A DNA stretch of 64,000 bases, taken from positions 1 to 64,000 of the IMG/VR virus record IMGVR_UViG_3300025101_002824. The stretch is one strand, 5' to 3'. Shown here in pieces: positions 24,703 to 32,814 of this stretch; the stretch's first letter is position 1, and the number at the start of each line of letters is the position of its first letter. Under the pieces are notes generated by a model. The model ran no database searches, had not been told where the DNA came from, and was given only the letters and a program-made list of their open reading frames with translations. Source of the stretch: a virus. The position numbers were made by a program, and so were the translations under genes.

Positions 24703-25659
24703 TTAAACTTGTCTTCTTGGAGCTTGAGGTGGTGTTTCCATCTCTAATATTTCCATTCTTTCAAACGCTGCTTTAAAGAATGACATACGTGCATCACCAT
24801 TTCTTGCTTTAAGAAAATGTAATACTAATGTTTTATCATCATTTATCATATATCTATCAGGACCATAGTATTTAATCTTTTGTTTAGCAGGTCGGTTAAT
24901 ACCAATTAAAGTATCAGCATGTTGTAACATAGCATCTGAGCCAAATATATCTGACTCAAGAATATAGTTACCATACTTACCATCTACTGCTCTATCTGGA
25001 TTATCTATGTTTCTGTTAAGTTGAGATAGTGCTATAAATAAACACGGATACTCACGCTTTACTTGTGTAAAGAATTCACCTAACTCAAACAACATATCTA
25101 ACCTATTGTTTTGATATGGTGCACGCTTTACTAGTATAGTATGATCCAATGTTATAATAGTTTTCTGACCTTTATGTTCATTCATATACATATCAACTTG
25201 CTCACGCATTTGATTTACAGTCATAGGTGTAGATACAATATCAACAGGAAACTTAACTCTATCTTTTGCATACAAATGACATCTGTTAAATACATCTGAA
25301 CTTAATGTTGATCCAGCACTACATAACTCTTTGTATGTTTTACCGGTTATAGAACTAAATTCTCTTATTGCTGAGGTTCTACCTACCATTTCAAACTGAA
25401 ATTCTAATACTCTGAATTCATCTGCAGGATTTAATACAAATGATTCTCTAACTATCTGATCCTTAATTAAAGTTTTACCTGACCCTGGTCTACCGCCAAT
25501 AACAGTAAGAGTATTCCACTCTAATCCATCTGTTACAGCATCATTAAACTTAGGCCATGGTGTATATATAGATTTTTCTTTACCTGATTGTCTATCAAGC
25601 ATATATCTAAGTGCTTCTTCAAAAGCATTATGTTGTCCTTTCCATGCTTGTTTACTCAT
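24703..25659 (-). CDS. DnaB-like replicative helicase
   Basis: 318 residues: only the C-terminal RecA-like motor of DnaB, with no N-terminal primase-binding domain. Landmarks are DGLEWNTLTVIGGRPGSGKT (Walker A), KTIITLDHTILV (Walker B region), LFIALSQLNR and the later FLKARNGD arginine region. A 5'-3' hexameric helicase for the phage fork is expected. The start overlaps the upstream wHTH gene by four bases. Confidence 0.9.
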   Translation of the reverse strand: MSKQAWKGQHNAFEEALRYMLDRQSGKEKSIYTPWPKFNDAVTDGLEWNTLTVIGGRPGSGKTLIKDQIVRESFVLNPADEFRVLEFQFEMVGRTSAIREFSSITGKTYKELCSAGSTLSSDVFNRCHLYAKDRVKFPVDIVSTPMTVNQMREQVDMYMNEHKGQKTIITLDHTILVKRAPYQNNRLDMLFELGEFFTQVKREYPCLFIALSQLNRNIDNPDRAVDGKYGNYILESDIFGSDAMLQHADTLIGINRPAKQKIKYYGPDRYMINDDKTLVLHFLKARNGDARMSFFKAAFERMEILEMETPPQAPRRQV

Positions 25660-26255
25660 ACTACGTTTTCACTAAAATGATTATTATCTTCTTCCTCTAC
25701 TCCATCTCTAATCATATCACAATAATCAGCAAGTTGTGATTGCTTAACTTTGGATTGATCAGCTTTGGATATAAAGTATTGACTAGTCTGCATATACAGA
25801 TAATCTTTTTGTGCATACTCATTAACATAACGTTTAGTAGCAGCAATAACTTCATCCCATGTGTAATCATAGTTTTGAAAGAACCATCTAAAATTATTTA
25901 TCAAGGTTTTTACATTTACTCTTGCTGGTTTACCGTGTGGTAATTTACCTGCAGGAAATAACTCTCTATATTCTTCTACCATATCTACATATTCTTTACC
26001 CATTATATGGATATTAGTTTTCTTTTTAGCTTTGGTAAAATAAGAATTATATTTAGTTATAATGTCCTTACCTTTATTAGTTATAGTGACTTTCTTACCC
26101 GGTTCATACTCAACATACTTATTATCTACTAATCCTTTTATTTCTAAATGAGGATTAATAGTTTGTATGCTAGTACTATTTTCAATTGCATATAGAAGCA
26201 ATAGCTGATTTGGTGTAAGTTTGTCTATCAATATTTCCTGTAGTAGTTCCCACAT
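25656..26255 (-). CDS. Winged-helix replication accessory / helicase-loader candidate
   Basis: 199 residues. Residues ~12-70 look like a winged helix: LTPNQLLLLYAIENSTS, then GLVDNKYVEYEPGKKVTITNKG. The C-terminal half contains FRWFFQNYDYTWDEVIAATK and YMQTSQYFISK, typical of small phage replication proteins placed beside DnaB. A loader or initiator role is inferred. The start at 26255 has the AATTATG context and lies 73 bases inside the upstream DnaA-like gene in another frame, a notable true overlap. Confidence 0.7.
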   Translation of the reverse strand: MWELLQEILIDKLTPNQLLLLYAIENSTSIQTINPHLEIKGLVDNKYVEYEPGKKVTITNKGKDIITKYNSYFTKAKKKTNIHIMGKEYVDMVEEYRELFPAGKLPHGKPARVNVKTLINNFRWFFQNYDYTWDEVIAATKRYVNEYAQKDYLYMQTSQYFISKADQSKVKQSQLADYCDMIRDGVEEEDNNHFSENVV

Positions 26256-26700
26256 AATTTTTTAAATAGTTTTCAAAATGTTTATAAATGGCAACAAATT
26301 CTACATCATTGGTATCTCTAAAATTTTCTATAGTTTTTATACTGTGTATGACTGTTGCATGATTTTTATTTAAGAATCTAGCAATATTACTTTTACTGTA
26401 TCCATACTTCCATGCTAGATAAGAAAATAACTGTATCCAAATAAGAACATCTCTCTTTCTTGTCTTAACATCAGATAGATTATTATATACTATAAGACTT
26501 TTATCAAACTCATGCATACACATAACAACAAAATTAGAAAGGTCTTTTAATGATACTCTTTCAGGATTATCTACTATGTTTATAGAGCTTGTTAAGCCGC
26601 CTACAGTTATGTTAACTGAATACTTATGTTTATTTTCAAAATTCTCAATGAAATTAGCCACATCTTTGGCCATTTCAGGTGATAAAATACTTGGTTCCAT
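26182..26700 (-). CDS. DnaA-like origin-binding protein (domain IV type)
   Basis: 172 residues from the ATG at 26700; an upstream TTG is inside the promoter. The C-terminal half carries RDVLIWIQLFSYLAWKYG, SKSNIARFLNKNHATVIHSI and KTIENF, closely following the DnaA domain IV helix-turn-helix, with NHATVIHS in place of the D[HR]TTV-x-HA signature. There is no AAA domain, so it is a DNA-binding module only. It may recognise the phage origin. Two possible Bacteroidota -7 boxes sit directly upstream. Confidence 0.78.
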   Translation of the reverse strand: MEPSILSPEMAKDVANFIENFENKHKYSVNITVGGLTSSINIVDNPERVSLKDLSNFVVMCMHEFDKSLIVYNNLSDVKTRKRDVLIWIQLFSYLAWKYGYSKSNIARFLNKNHATVIHSIKTIENFRDTNDVEFVAIYKHFENYLKNYVGTTTGNIDRQTYTKSAIASICN

Positions 26701-26718
26701 ATCTGGTTTTTTGATTAA

Positions 26719-26734
26719 CAAATATACAAAATTA
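26719..26734 (-). promoter_or_regulatory. Candidate Bacteroidota -7 boxes for the leftward replication operon
   Basis: On the minus strand TATATTTG (26719-26726) and TAATTTTG (26727-26734) both fit TAnnTTTG. They lie 19-34 bases upstream of the ATG at 26700. No clear TTTG at -33 was found, so confidence is moderate. With the plus-strand promoter next to it this forms a compact divergent control region. Confidence 0.5.
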
Positions 26735-26747
26735 AAACGTGTTAACC

Positions 26748-26779
26748 TTGTGTTTATTTAATTATATTTCATATCTTTG
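26748..26779 (+). promoter_or_regulatory. Bacteroidota-type promoter for the lone plus-strand early gene
   Basis: TTG at 26748-26750, a 21-base spacer, then TATCTTTG at 26772-26779 (consensus TAnnTTTG). The start codon follows 22 bases later. The form is that read by the Bacteroidota primary sigma factor, so the gene can be expressed at once after entry. Confidence 0.75.
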
Positions 26780-26801
26780 TACTATAAAAACATTAATTAA
26801 A

Positions 26802-27287
26802 ATGGAAGAAATAGACAAAAAAGCAATACAAGAAATGGTAGAATTGTCAGAACAATTACCAGAAGATGTATTTGCAACAGTTCCGGATGAAGATACTGTA
26901 GATATAAAAATATCAGGTGCATTTAGTAGATCAATACAAAAAACATTAGAGTATGTTATTAATGGTGTTGATCCAGTTGAAGCAACTAGAGCTTTAGAAT
27001 ATCTTAAAGCTGATTATAAAGGTGAAGACTTTGACCAAAGTAAAGTCTGTGATCTTGATGTAGCTGTTTGGACACTAATGATGCTCACTAATGAGTTTAA
27101 TGCACAAGCAGGGCTACAGAAGAAAACTAAAATTTATGACAGAAAGACTTTCATGGAAGCATTAACAGGTCAAGGTGATACTGCAATGCCATTAACTGAT
27201 GAAGATATTGCTGCAAGAGTTATAGAAGCAAATAAAAACTCACAAGAAACACTTAAGAAAAGCAAAAAGAAGGGCAAGAAGAAATGA
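26802..27287 (+). CDS. Lone plus-strand early protein, unknown
   Basis: 161 residues from the ATG at 26802, chosen because it follows a promoter and an A-rich leader. Upstream in-frame codons would read through the promoter. The protein is acidic and helical (EEIDKKAIQEMVELSEQLP) and ends in a striking basic tail KKSKKKGKKK. It is the only plus-strand gene among ~25 kb of leftward genes and is divergently transcribed from the DnaA-like gene, a location typical of a regulator or an early takeover protein (inference). No family recognised. Confidence 0.75.
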   Translation: MEEIDKKAIQEMVELSEQLPEDVFATVPDEDTVDIKISGAFSRSIQKTLEYVINGVDPVEATRALEYLKADYKGEDFDQSKVCDLDVAVWTLMMLTNEFNAQAGLQKKTKIYDRKTFMEALTGQGDTAMPLTDEDIAARVIEANKNSQETLKKSKKKGKKK

Positions 27288-27302
27288 TGTGCATGATAGT
27301 GA

Positions 27303-27674
27303 TTAACGTACATTACAACCTACAAAATCACCAATAGCAATACAAGACTGTATAGCACCATTCAATTCATCAGTATCACAATCTGCAAATGATTTATATT
27401 TACCATCAATACTGAGTCCAGCTCTTTCTTTAACTTCTAACTTTAAAGAATCAAAGTCCATGCCAGTGTCATTAGATATTTGTCTAATCATGGCATGGAT
27501 TCTTTTTTTCTGTGAATATGTTGCATCTTTACCTTGAACCTCAATAGTTATATTAACCTTTGTACCTTCTGGTAATTCATCCATTAAGTCATTATACTCA
27601 TTTTCTTTAACAGATAATGCATGTTTCCATTCTCCATCTTTCTTAGTAAGTATACTTGTAAATAATGCTTTCAT
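27303..27674 (-). CDS. Unknown, NinB-like at low confidence
   Basis: 123 residues. Contains SQKKRIHAMIRQISNDTG followed by FDSLKLEVKERAGL and a Cys near the end. The Q-KK-x-H-x-MI-x-x-I order loosely recalls NinB/recombination accessory proteins, but key residues cannot be confirmed. Convergent with the gene at 26802-27287, 15 bases apart, with no strong terminator between. Confidence 0.6.
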   Translation of the reverse strand: MKALFTSILTKKDGEWKHALSVKENEYNDLMDELPEGTKVNITIEVQGKDATYSQKKRIHAMIRQISNDTGMDFDSLKLEVKERAGLSIDGKYKSFADCDTDELNGAIQSCIAIGDFVGCNVR

Positions 27675-27731
27675 GTATTTATTATTATATGTGTTCCTGG
27701 TTGTTCATCACCCGGATCACTTATTATTATC

Positions 27732-28004
27732 TTAATAGTCATCTCTATACATATCAGGATCTGGTTCATCATTTTTTATTTCTTCTATGATGGTTTCAAT
27801 TGCTGATTCATAATCAATGTCTTGATCTAATATATCCATTACATTTACTGTAATAGGGTTACCATTTTTGTCTTCAAGTGTAGTCCATACTTTTTGTATT
27901 TCTACAGTCAAGCTTGCGCCAGGATGATCCCAAGTTTGTTTTTCACCTGGGTCATATACACACTCAAATTCTAGGTCATCTATATGTGTTGTCCAATTAG
28001 GCAT
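27732..28004 (-). CDS. Small acidic protein of unknown function
   Basis: 90 residues, very acidic. Starts MPNWTTHIDDLEFECVYDPG and contains PGASLTVEIQKVWTTLED, similar in layout to small beta proteins seen in many phage replication operons. It overlaps the zinc-ribbon gene by 8 bases. No function assigned. Confidence 0.65.
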   Translation of the reverse strand: MPNWTTHIDDLEFECVYDPGEKQTWDHPGASLTVEIQKVWTTLEDKNGNPITVNVMDILDQDIDYESAIETIIEEIKNDEPDPDMYRDDY

Positions 28005-28233
28005 ATCTTAATGTATTTGCGTCCACTAATACAAACTTTTGAGCACAAGATGCACAGTTTATATCAGCAGTAGAATTATATAATAGTTTTTTATCATAAC
28101 AATTAGGACAAGGCATGTTCATATAAATATCTTTATCTCTTAGCTTTTCAGCATACTGTCTAAGATATTCTTTTTCACACCCCATCCATTGTTCTTCACG
28201 CATTTGCATGAATACTTCTTTCATTTTACCCAT
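27997..28233 (-). CDS. Small zinc-ribbon protein
   Basis: 78 residues. The C-terminal half has CPNCYDKKLLYNST followed by INCASCAQKF: a CxxC-x15-CxxC zinc ribbon. The N-terminal half is a charged helix. It overlaps the helicase gene by 8 bases and may bind nucleic acid or act as an adaptor for the helicase (inference). Confidence 0.72.
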   Translation of the reverse strand: MGKMKEVFMQMREEQWMGCEKEYLRQYAEKLRDKDIYMNMPCPNCYDKKLLYNSTADINCASCAQKFVLVDANTLRYA

Positions 28234-29329
28234 TTAATTGTTGTTTAGTTGGTTCAAAATATTTAATCTTATCTTTAGAAAAATCTGCTAATGCTTTCTT
28301 AACCCATTGTTCATCAATAGTGTTCTTATAACATAAGATATGACACATTGCTGTCTCATCAGGATTAAGTCTTAATAGTCTACCTATTCTTTGTGCTGAC
28401 TTTCTTTCGTTACCATATGCATGCATAATGATACCACTACGTAAACCAGGAATAGAAACCCCTTCACTAAGCTGAAGTACACAAGAAAGCTTATCAATTG
28501 TCCCATCACTAAATAATTTTAAATTGTCATCACTGTTTTTATTTTTTGAATGATAACTATGTTCACACATTTTATCTGCTTGCTTCTGTGTGTTTGCAAA
28601 AATAATACATTTATCTTTTATGATACTCATAAGTTGTTTTGTATATTTTTCTTTAGACACATAAGTTTGCAGTGCTTTCATTCTCATTATAGATGCAAGT
28701 TGTTTAGCTCTCATAGTTGGAGAGTCATCAACATTACCAGTATGATACTCATAGTCTTTTACTTCTGATGTATACCACATACCACCATCTCTTTTCTTTT
28801 TAGGTATGTTTCTACTATTATCAAGAGGTAACATATGTACTATAATTCTATAATCATTTAATATATTACTACTAGTAGCATCATCAACTTTAAAATTATA
28901 TACCATAGGACAAAATTCATCAACTAACATAGCCTTCTCACCATATACTGGAGGTGTACCGGTTAGTCCAAGTATTTTACCAGCATATCTATCAAGAAAA
29001 TCCTTATGACTATACAAGAGACTATGACATTCATCTAAGTATACTATATCAAACTCATTAGGGTTCTGCTTATGTAATGACAAATAAGTTGTAAACTTAA
29101 TATGATCCAATAAATGTGTTGCATTCATTTTATCACACTCATCTCTCCAAGCAGCCATAATAGTTTTCTTTGGTGCAACAACAAGATAAGAACTAAATTG
29201 ATTAAAGTTCTCCATCATATGTTGCAATGCTATACGTGTTTTACCAACACCCATAGATATAGCCAGGCCACATCTATGGTGTTGATTTACAATATCTAAA
29301 GCTTTACTTTGTACTTCATCTCTTCCCAT
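28226..29329 (-). CDS. Superfamily 2 DNA helicase (DEAD/H-type)
   Basis: 367 residues. Motif I is AISMGVGKTRIAL, motif II is IVYLDECHSL, motif III is ILGLTGTPP, and motif VI is SAQRIGRLLRLN; the second RecA domain includes DKCIIFANTQKQADKM. Compact SF2 helicase without extra domains, comparable to phage UvsW-like enzymes that remodel forks and recombination intermediates. It overlaps genes on both sides. Confidence 0.9.
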   Translation of the reverse strand: MGRDEVQSKALDIVNQHHRCGLAISMGVGKTRIALQHMMENFNQFSSYLVVAPKKTIMAAWRDECDKMNATHLLDHIKFTTYLSLHKQNPNEFDIVYLDECHSLLYSHKDFLDRYAGKILGLTGTPPVYGEKAMLVDEFCPMVYNFKVDDATSSNILNDYRIIVHMLPLDNSRNIPKKKRDGGMWYTSEVKDYEYHTGNVDDSPTMRAKQLASIMRMKALQTYVSKEKYTKQLMSIIKDKCIIFANTQKQADKMCEHSYHSKNKNSDDNLKLFSDGTIDKLSCVLQLSEGVSIPGLRSGIIMHAYGNERKSAQRIGRLLRLNPDETAMCHILCYKNTIDEQWVKKALADFSKDKIKYFEPTKQQLNG

Positions 29330-29546
29330 TTTCCTTCTCTTTTAAGTACCTTAAAGCTCCCATTGCATGTGATAATACTTCAATGATATGTTGTTTATCA
29401 GTCTTCATTAGTTGATGAAAGTCTAAACCTGTATACTTATCTACATTAACATACTCTCTAGCTTCTGCTATTTCTTTGTTAAGTTCTTCTTTATACCATA
29501 CCATATCTGTAAATTCTTTAGCTGCATCACTTAGTCCTAAGTCCAT
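29316..29546 (-). CDS. Small helical protein upstream of the helicase
   Basis: 76 residues, wholly helical (WYKEELNKEIAEAREYVN), no metal or membrane motif. Overlaps the helicase by 14 bases and the next gene by 20. Function unknown. Confidence 0.6.
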   Translation of the reverse strand: MDLGLSDAAKEFTDMVWYKEELNKEIAEAREYVNVDKYTGLDFHQLMKTDKQHIIEVLSHAMGALRYLKEKENGKR

Positions 29547-29748
29547 TGTACCAAAATTTTAAAGTTACTGTTATTAAATCTGTTTTAGTTAACTTATGTA
29601 ATAAACTATACATCTCTTCTGTATCATATTCTTTTAAAGGTTTATGATCTTTAAGGTTTAGTTCTGGTCTAGTTAACTGGTGTAATATTTTATGGCTAAG
29701 AATAACTTCTTCTGATATTCTATCCATTTCATGTTGTAAGCTGCTCAT
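29527..29748 (-). CDS. Small helical protein of unknown function
   Basis: 73 residues, charged and helical (MSSLQHEMDRISEEVILSHK). Overlaps both neighbours by about 20 bases, part of a chain of three overlapping small ORFs (29316-29929). No family recognised. Confidence 0.6.
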   Translation of the reverse strand: MSSLQHEMDRISEEVILSHKILHQLTRPELNLKDHKPLKEYDTEEMYSLLHKLTKTDLITVTLKFWYNGLRTK

Positions 29749-29929
29749 CTGTTATATTATTTTTTTTCATTAATTTATTCAACTTATTTTGTAACATTTT
29801 TTTTGCAGGTCTAATACCATCCCATGGATTATTACCACGCAATGAACTATCTCCTGTTGTTACATCTTTATCTCCCATACTATCTATAGTATGTTTCAGG
29901 TTTTTACAAACCTCTAAAACTTTATTCAT
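29729..29929 (-). CDS. Small basic protein of unknown function
   Basis: 66 residues. Contains LRGNNPWDGIRPAKKM, which looks like a short conserved turn, between two helices. Overlaps the next gene by 20 bases and lies 5 bases after the HNH gene. Unknown. Confidence 0.6.
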   Translation of the reverse strand: MNKVLEVCKNLKHTIDSMGDKDVTTGDSSLRGNNPWDGIRPAKKMLQNKLNKLMKKNNITDEQLTT

Positions 29930-29934
29930 TTTAT

Positions 29935-30357
29935 TTATGATTTTTTATTACTAAATCCTAATTGCTCTGACTCAGTAGGATTCTCTTCTATCCAGTTATG
30001 ACATGTTCTACATACTGATAACCAAGTAGTTGGGTCATTTAAATATTTACCACGACCTTTCATATGGTGTACATCAGTTGATTGTAAATTACAACCAGGT
30101 AATGATGCCTGACAGAGCGGATACTTCTCTAAGAATGTTCTTCTTAACTTATTGTAGATAGTAAGTTGAGCAGACATCTTAGAAGAAACTTTCTTTATTG
30201 GTTTTGTATTCTTTTTCAACACCGGTTTAGGTTTGATTGAGTTTACTTTACCTTTTATTCTATGCCAACATGGCTTACAATAACGGTTACCTGATTGATT
30301 CTTCCAGATGTACTGCTCAGACTTACAGCCTACACACAGTTTCTTTTTGGCTTGCAT
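29935..30357 (-). CDS. HNH endonuclease-like protein with N-terminal zinc finger
   Basis: 140 residues. An N-terminal zinc finger (CVGCKSEQYIWKN, then YCKPCW) precedes a basic linker and an HNH-type domain: YPLCQASLPGC, TDVHHMKGRG, WLSVCRTCHNWIEENP. Order and size resemble NinG/HNH proteins of lambdoid and other phages. The His pair and the Cys ligands are present, so it may nick DNA in recombination or packaging. One-base overlap with the upstream gene. Confidence 0.8.
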   Translation of the reverse strand: MQAKKKLCVGCKSEQYIWKNQSGNRYCKPCWHRIKGKVNSIKPKPVLKKNTKPIKKVSSKMSAQLTIYNKLRRTFLEKYPLCQASLPGCNLQSTDVHHMKGRGKYLNDPTTWLSVCRTCHNWIEENPTESEQLGFSNKKS

Positions 30358-30851
30358 TACTTAGCTAATAAATAGTTTTTAGGTAGCAAACCTTCAGACA
30401 TAAACTTGATAACTAAATCTTCATAGGTTATATCCAAATCTTTTAGTGTCATTCTATTAATAAACTTTGGGTCAACATTATTGACATCTTCATTAATAAA
30501 ATGTTTAGCCAATGAACTGTGGTGAAATAATTTAAATACTTCATTAGCTTGTTTATTACATATTACTTGTTTCCAAGTATTAATTACTGATTGAGCACGT
30601 CTCCATACTCTTTTTATTCTTCTCTTTTTATCCCAGTGCATTTTTTCTAATTCATTTGATGTGTAGACATTTAAACCGTGAAGCACTCTTTTAAAAAGAA
30701 AGTGTTGTCTTTGTGACAACTGACTGTATACTATTTGTTGTGTAAGATCTTTACTGTATGTTTGATATTCACTAAGTATACCTAGGTATTTTAATTTGTT
30801 TTCTAATCTTTGTTTGTTCAGTTTTGATAACTGATCTCTTGTTATTTCCAT
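30357..30851 (-). CDS. Unknown basic early protein
   Basis: 164 residues, basic, with a central WDKKRRIKRVWRRAQSVINT stretch that could bind nucleic acid. It shares one base with the HNH gene and is the first gene downstream of the terminator at 30881-30919. Family not recognised. Confidence 0.65.
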   Translation of the reverse strand: MEITRDQLSKLNKQRLENKLKYLGILSEYQTYSKDLTQQIVYSQLSQRQHFLFKRVLHGLNVYTSNELEKMHWDKKRRIKRVWRRAQSVINTWKQVICNKQANEVFKLFHHSSLAKHFINEDVNNVDPKFINRMTLKDLDITYEDLVIKFMSEGLLPKNYLLAK

Positions 30852-30880
30852 TTTTATTATTTTAATTAATTAATACTAGA

Positions 30881-30919
30881 TATAAAAAAGGAAAAGGGTA
30901 ACCATTTCTGATTACCCTT
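30881..30919 (-). terminator. Rho-independent terminator (minus strand)
   Basis: AAGGGTAA (30894-30901) pairs with TTACCCTT (30912-30919). On the minus strand the stem is followed by TTTCCTTTTTTA, a U-rich tail. It ends transcripts from the acidic-tail gene (stop at 30955) and separates it from the HNH operon. Confidence 0.8.
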
Positions 30920-30954
30920 AACCTGTAGTAGCTATATTATAGGTTAGCTAGTCC

Positions 30955-31602
30955 TTATAATGTGAATACATTTTCCTGTACTTCAACTTCTTCTTCAACA
31001 GTATCCTCAACAGTTAACTCATCATGCTCATCTTCATCTGGATCAGCAGGAGTTTCTAATGCTTCAGCTTCTACTTCAGCAATAGCGTCTTCTAAGTCTA
31101 CTTGATTATCATCAGTTGTTTCTTCTGACTCATCCTCATTTTCTGTAACAACAGCAGCTGCAGCTAGGTCTTCTAATGTAGCAGCATTCTCAGCATTTGC
31201 TTGTCTGATTGCATCACCATTATTATGTGCAATAAAATTATCTTCTAAAGTTCCTGTTGCATCATACTTTGTTACTCTGTATATTGGTTGACCATCAATA
31301 CAGCATACTATACCAGTCTTACCAGCATATTTAAGATCTCTATCTTTACCATCTAAAGATTCTTGTACAACTATATTACCAGGTAATTTTTTCATTCTCT
31401 TAATACCTGATGCAATTAATGCTTCAGTTTTACCATGGATTAGTGTACTAACAACAGTTGTGTTTAACCATCCGTTGCTGTTTATCATTGTGCGTTCTTG
31501 TTGTAATCTAATGTGTGCATACTCTGCGTTATTCTTAGATACTCTAATAGTGTTGTTCATGTCATCTTTGACAATAACAACTGGGTTTTTTTTAAAATTC
31601 AT
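30955..31602 (-). CDS. Acidic-tail protein ending NVFTL
   Basis: 215 residues. The N-terminal ~130 residues are mixed beta/helix with a CC pair (GKTGIVCCIDGQP). The last ~75 residues are almost pure Glu/Asp/Ala/Thr and end VQENVFTL. The same kind of tip (NIFTL) closes the DUF932-like protein at 11086-11961. An acidic tail with a hydrophobic end is the style of SSB proteins and DNA mimics, so a single-strand-binding or anti-host role is possible (inference). It has its own terminator. Confidence 0.7.
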   Translation of the reverse strand: MNFKKNPVVIVKDDMNNTIRVSKNNAEYAHIRLQQERTMINSNGWLNTTVVSTLIHGKTEALIASGIKRMKKLPGNIVVQESLDGKDRDLKYAGKTGIVCCIDGQPIYRVTKYDATGTLEDNFIAHNNGDAIRQANAENAATLEDLAAAAVVTENEDESEETTDDNQVDLEDAIAEVEAEALETPADPDEDEHDELTVEDTVEEEVEVQENVFTL

Positions 31603-31642
31603 TTTGTTTAATTGGTTTTTGTAAGTATGAACTTAATTAATA

Positions 31643-31903
31643 TTATATGTCTTCTTTCTCATGGTCATAAAAATCATCTAACTTTTCTTCATCAGTAACA
31701 TTATATAGTGCATGTGGATCTTCTGGATCCTCTTTCTTTATTTTAGTTGTTTTACTGGAGAATGGTTTATACCAAGGATTATTTATTTCCATTAATTGTG
31801 AGGGACTAAGACACTCAAGGTCCCTCAATTCTTCATCAGTCATATCAAGATATGCTTCTGTAGATATTTCTATAGTGTGTCCGTTCTTTAATTGTAATAG
31901 CAT
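31643..31903 (-). CDS. Small acidic protein of unknown function
   Basis: 86 residues, starting MLLQLKNGHTIEISTEAYLD and ending acidic. The middle has LECLSPSQLMEINNPWYKPF. It sits 21 bases behind a Bacteroidota-type promoter, so it starts a transcript. No family recognised. Confidence 0.68.
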   Translation of the reverse strand: MLLQLKNGHTIEISTEAYLDMTDEELRDLECLSPSQLMEINNPWYKPFSSKTTKIKKEDPEDPHALYNVTDEEKLDDFYDHEKEDI

Positions 31904-31923
31904 CTTATTAATATTTTTATTAA

Positions 31924-31952
31924 CAAAAATATCAATATTAACTAGATAGCAA
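31924..31952 (-). promoter_or_regulatory. Bacteroidota-type promoter (minus strand)
   Basis: On the minus strand: TTG at 31952-31950, an 18-base spacer, then TATTTTTG at 31931-31924 (TAnnTTTG). The start codon at 31903 follows 20 bases later. It probably drives 31643-31903 and 30955-31602. Confidence 0.7.
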
Positions 31953-31996
31953 TTAAGTTTGACACACTAATTTTAAAATATATTGTAGTATTATAG

Positions 31997-32488
31997 CTAT
32001 CTATTTTCTATAGATTCTATTACACTTATCAATTTGGTAGACTTTATAGTAGATATTGGCATGATGTCTAAGTAATCTATTGTATTATCAGTTGAAATCA
32101 TTTTTAAATCTGAATCAACTTTAAAACACTTTACTTTAAAAGAGCATGCGTACTTACTATAATCACCATAAGTTGATGTATCTACTATCTGACCCAAATA
32201 TAAATACTCATTATTATATTTATAACATAAGCCTTTATCATATAATACATCATGATCACCTAATTCTTTTATTCTCCAATCTTTATAAAGTTTATAGAAA
32301 ATAAAATCATATTGATTATATAATTGTACTTTAGGATTCTTAATGCTTAAATGTAAAAATGTATTTATTTGAGCGTCACTCCAGGCCAACATGCTATTAG
32401 TAATAAATGATTTAACATCATCTGATAAATCTTTATTTATAACATGCTGACTGAGTAACTCTGAAATTAATTTATTATTAATTTCCAT
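31997..32488 (-). CDS. Unknown early protein
   Basis: 163 residues from the ATG at 32488, which overlaps the preceding stop as TGATG. Contains aromatic strands (YNQYDFIFYKLYKDWRI) and a later CFKVDSDLKMISTDN. No recognised motif. Translated with the two genes upstream. Confidence 0.65.
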   Translation of the reverse strand: MEINNKLISELLSQHVINKDLSDDVKSFITNSMLAWSDAQINTFLHLSIKNPKVQLYNQYDFIFYKLYKDWRIKELGDHDVLYDKGLCYKYNNEYLYLGQIVDTSTYGDYSKYACSFKVKCFKVDSDLKMISTDNTIDYLDIMPISTIKSTKLISVIESIENR

Positions 32489-32814
32489 CAAACAAGTATG
32501 TATTTATGAATTTTCTCAACTTCCTCTATAATCTCATCACTTAATTCATCACTGATGTCTTTGTGAAAGATTAGTTTTTTAAGAAGTTGTAGACAACTCA
32601 TAAGTTTACTATTAGATAATTGAACTTGTCCTTCTATATCCACCATAGCTTCAACTTGTTTACAAATTCTTTTTTCTAACGAGCTAATTAACCTAGGTAA
32701 TTGTAACTCTTTATCACTAATGTAACCTTTAACTAACTTATCATGTAACTCAGTCATAGGTTTTATAGATGGAGGTACGTTCTCATCATCTATAAATTTA
32801 AAATCTTCTGTCAT
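32488..32814 (-). CDS. Small helical acidic protein
   Basis: 108 residues. Helical throughout, with heptad-like leucines (LPRLISSLEKRICKQVEAMV), so a coiled coil is plausible. It overlaps its neighbours by ATGA/TGATG on both sides. Function unknown. Confidence 0.65.
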   Translation of the reverse strand: MTEDFKFIDDENVPPSIKPMTELHDKLVKGYISDKELQLPRLISSLEKRICKQVEAMVDIEGQVQLSNSKLMSCLQLLKKLIFHKDISDELSDEIIEEVEKIHKYILV

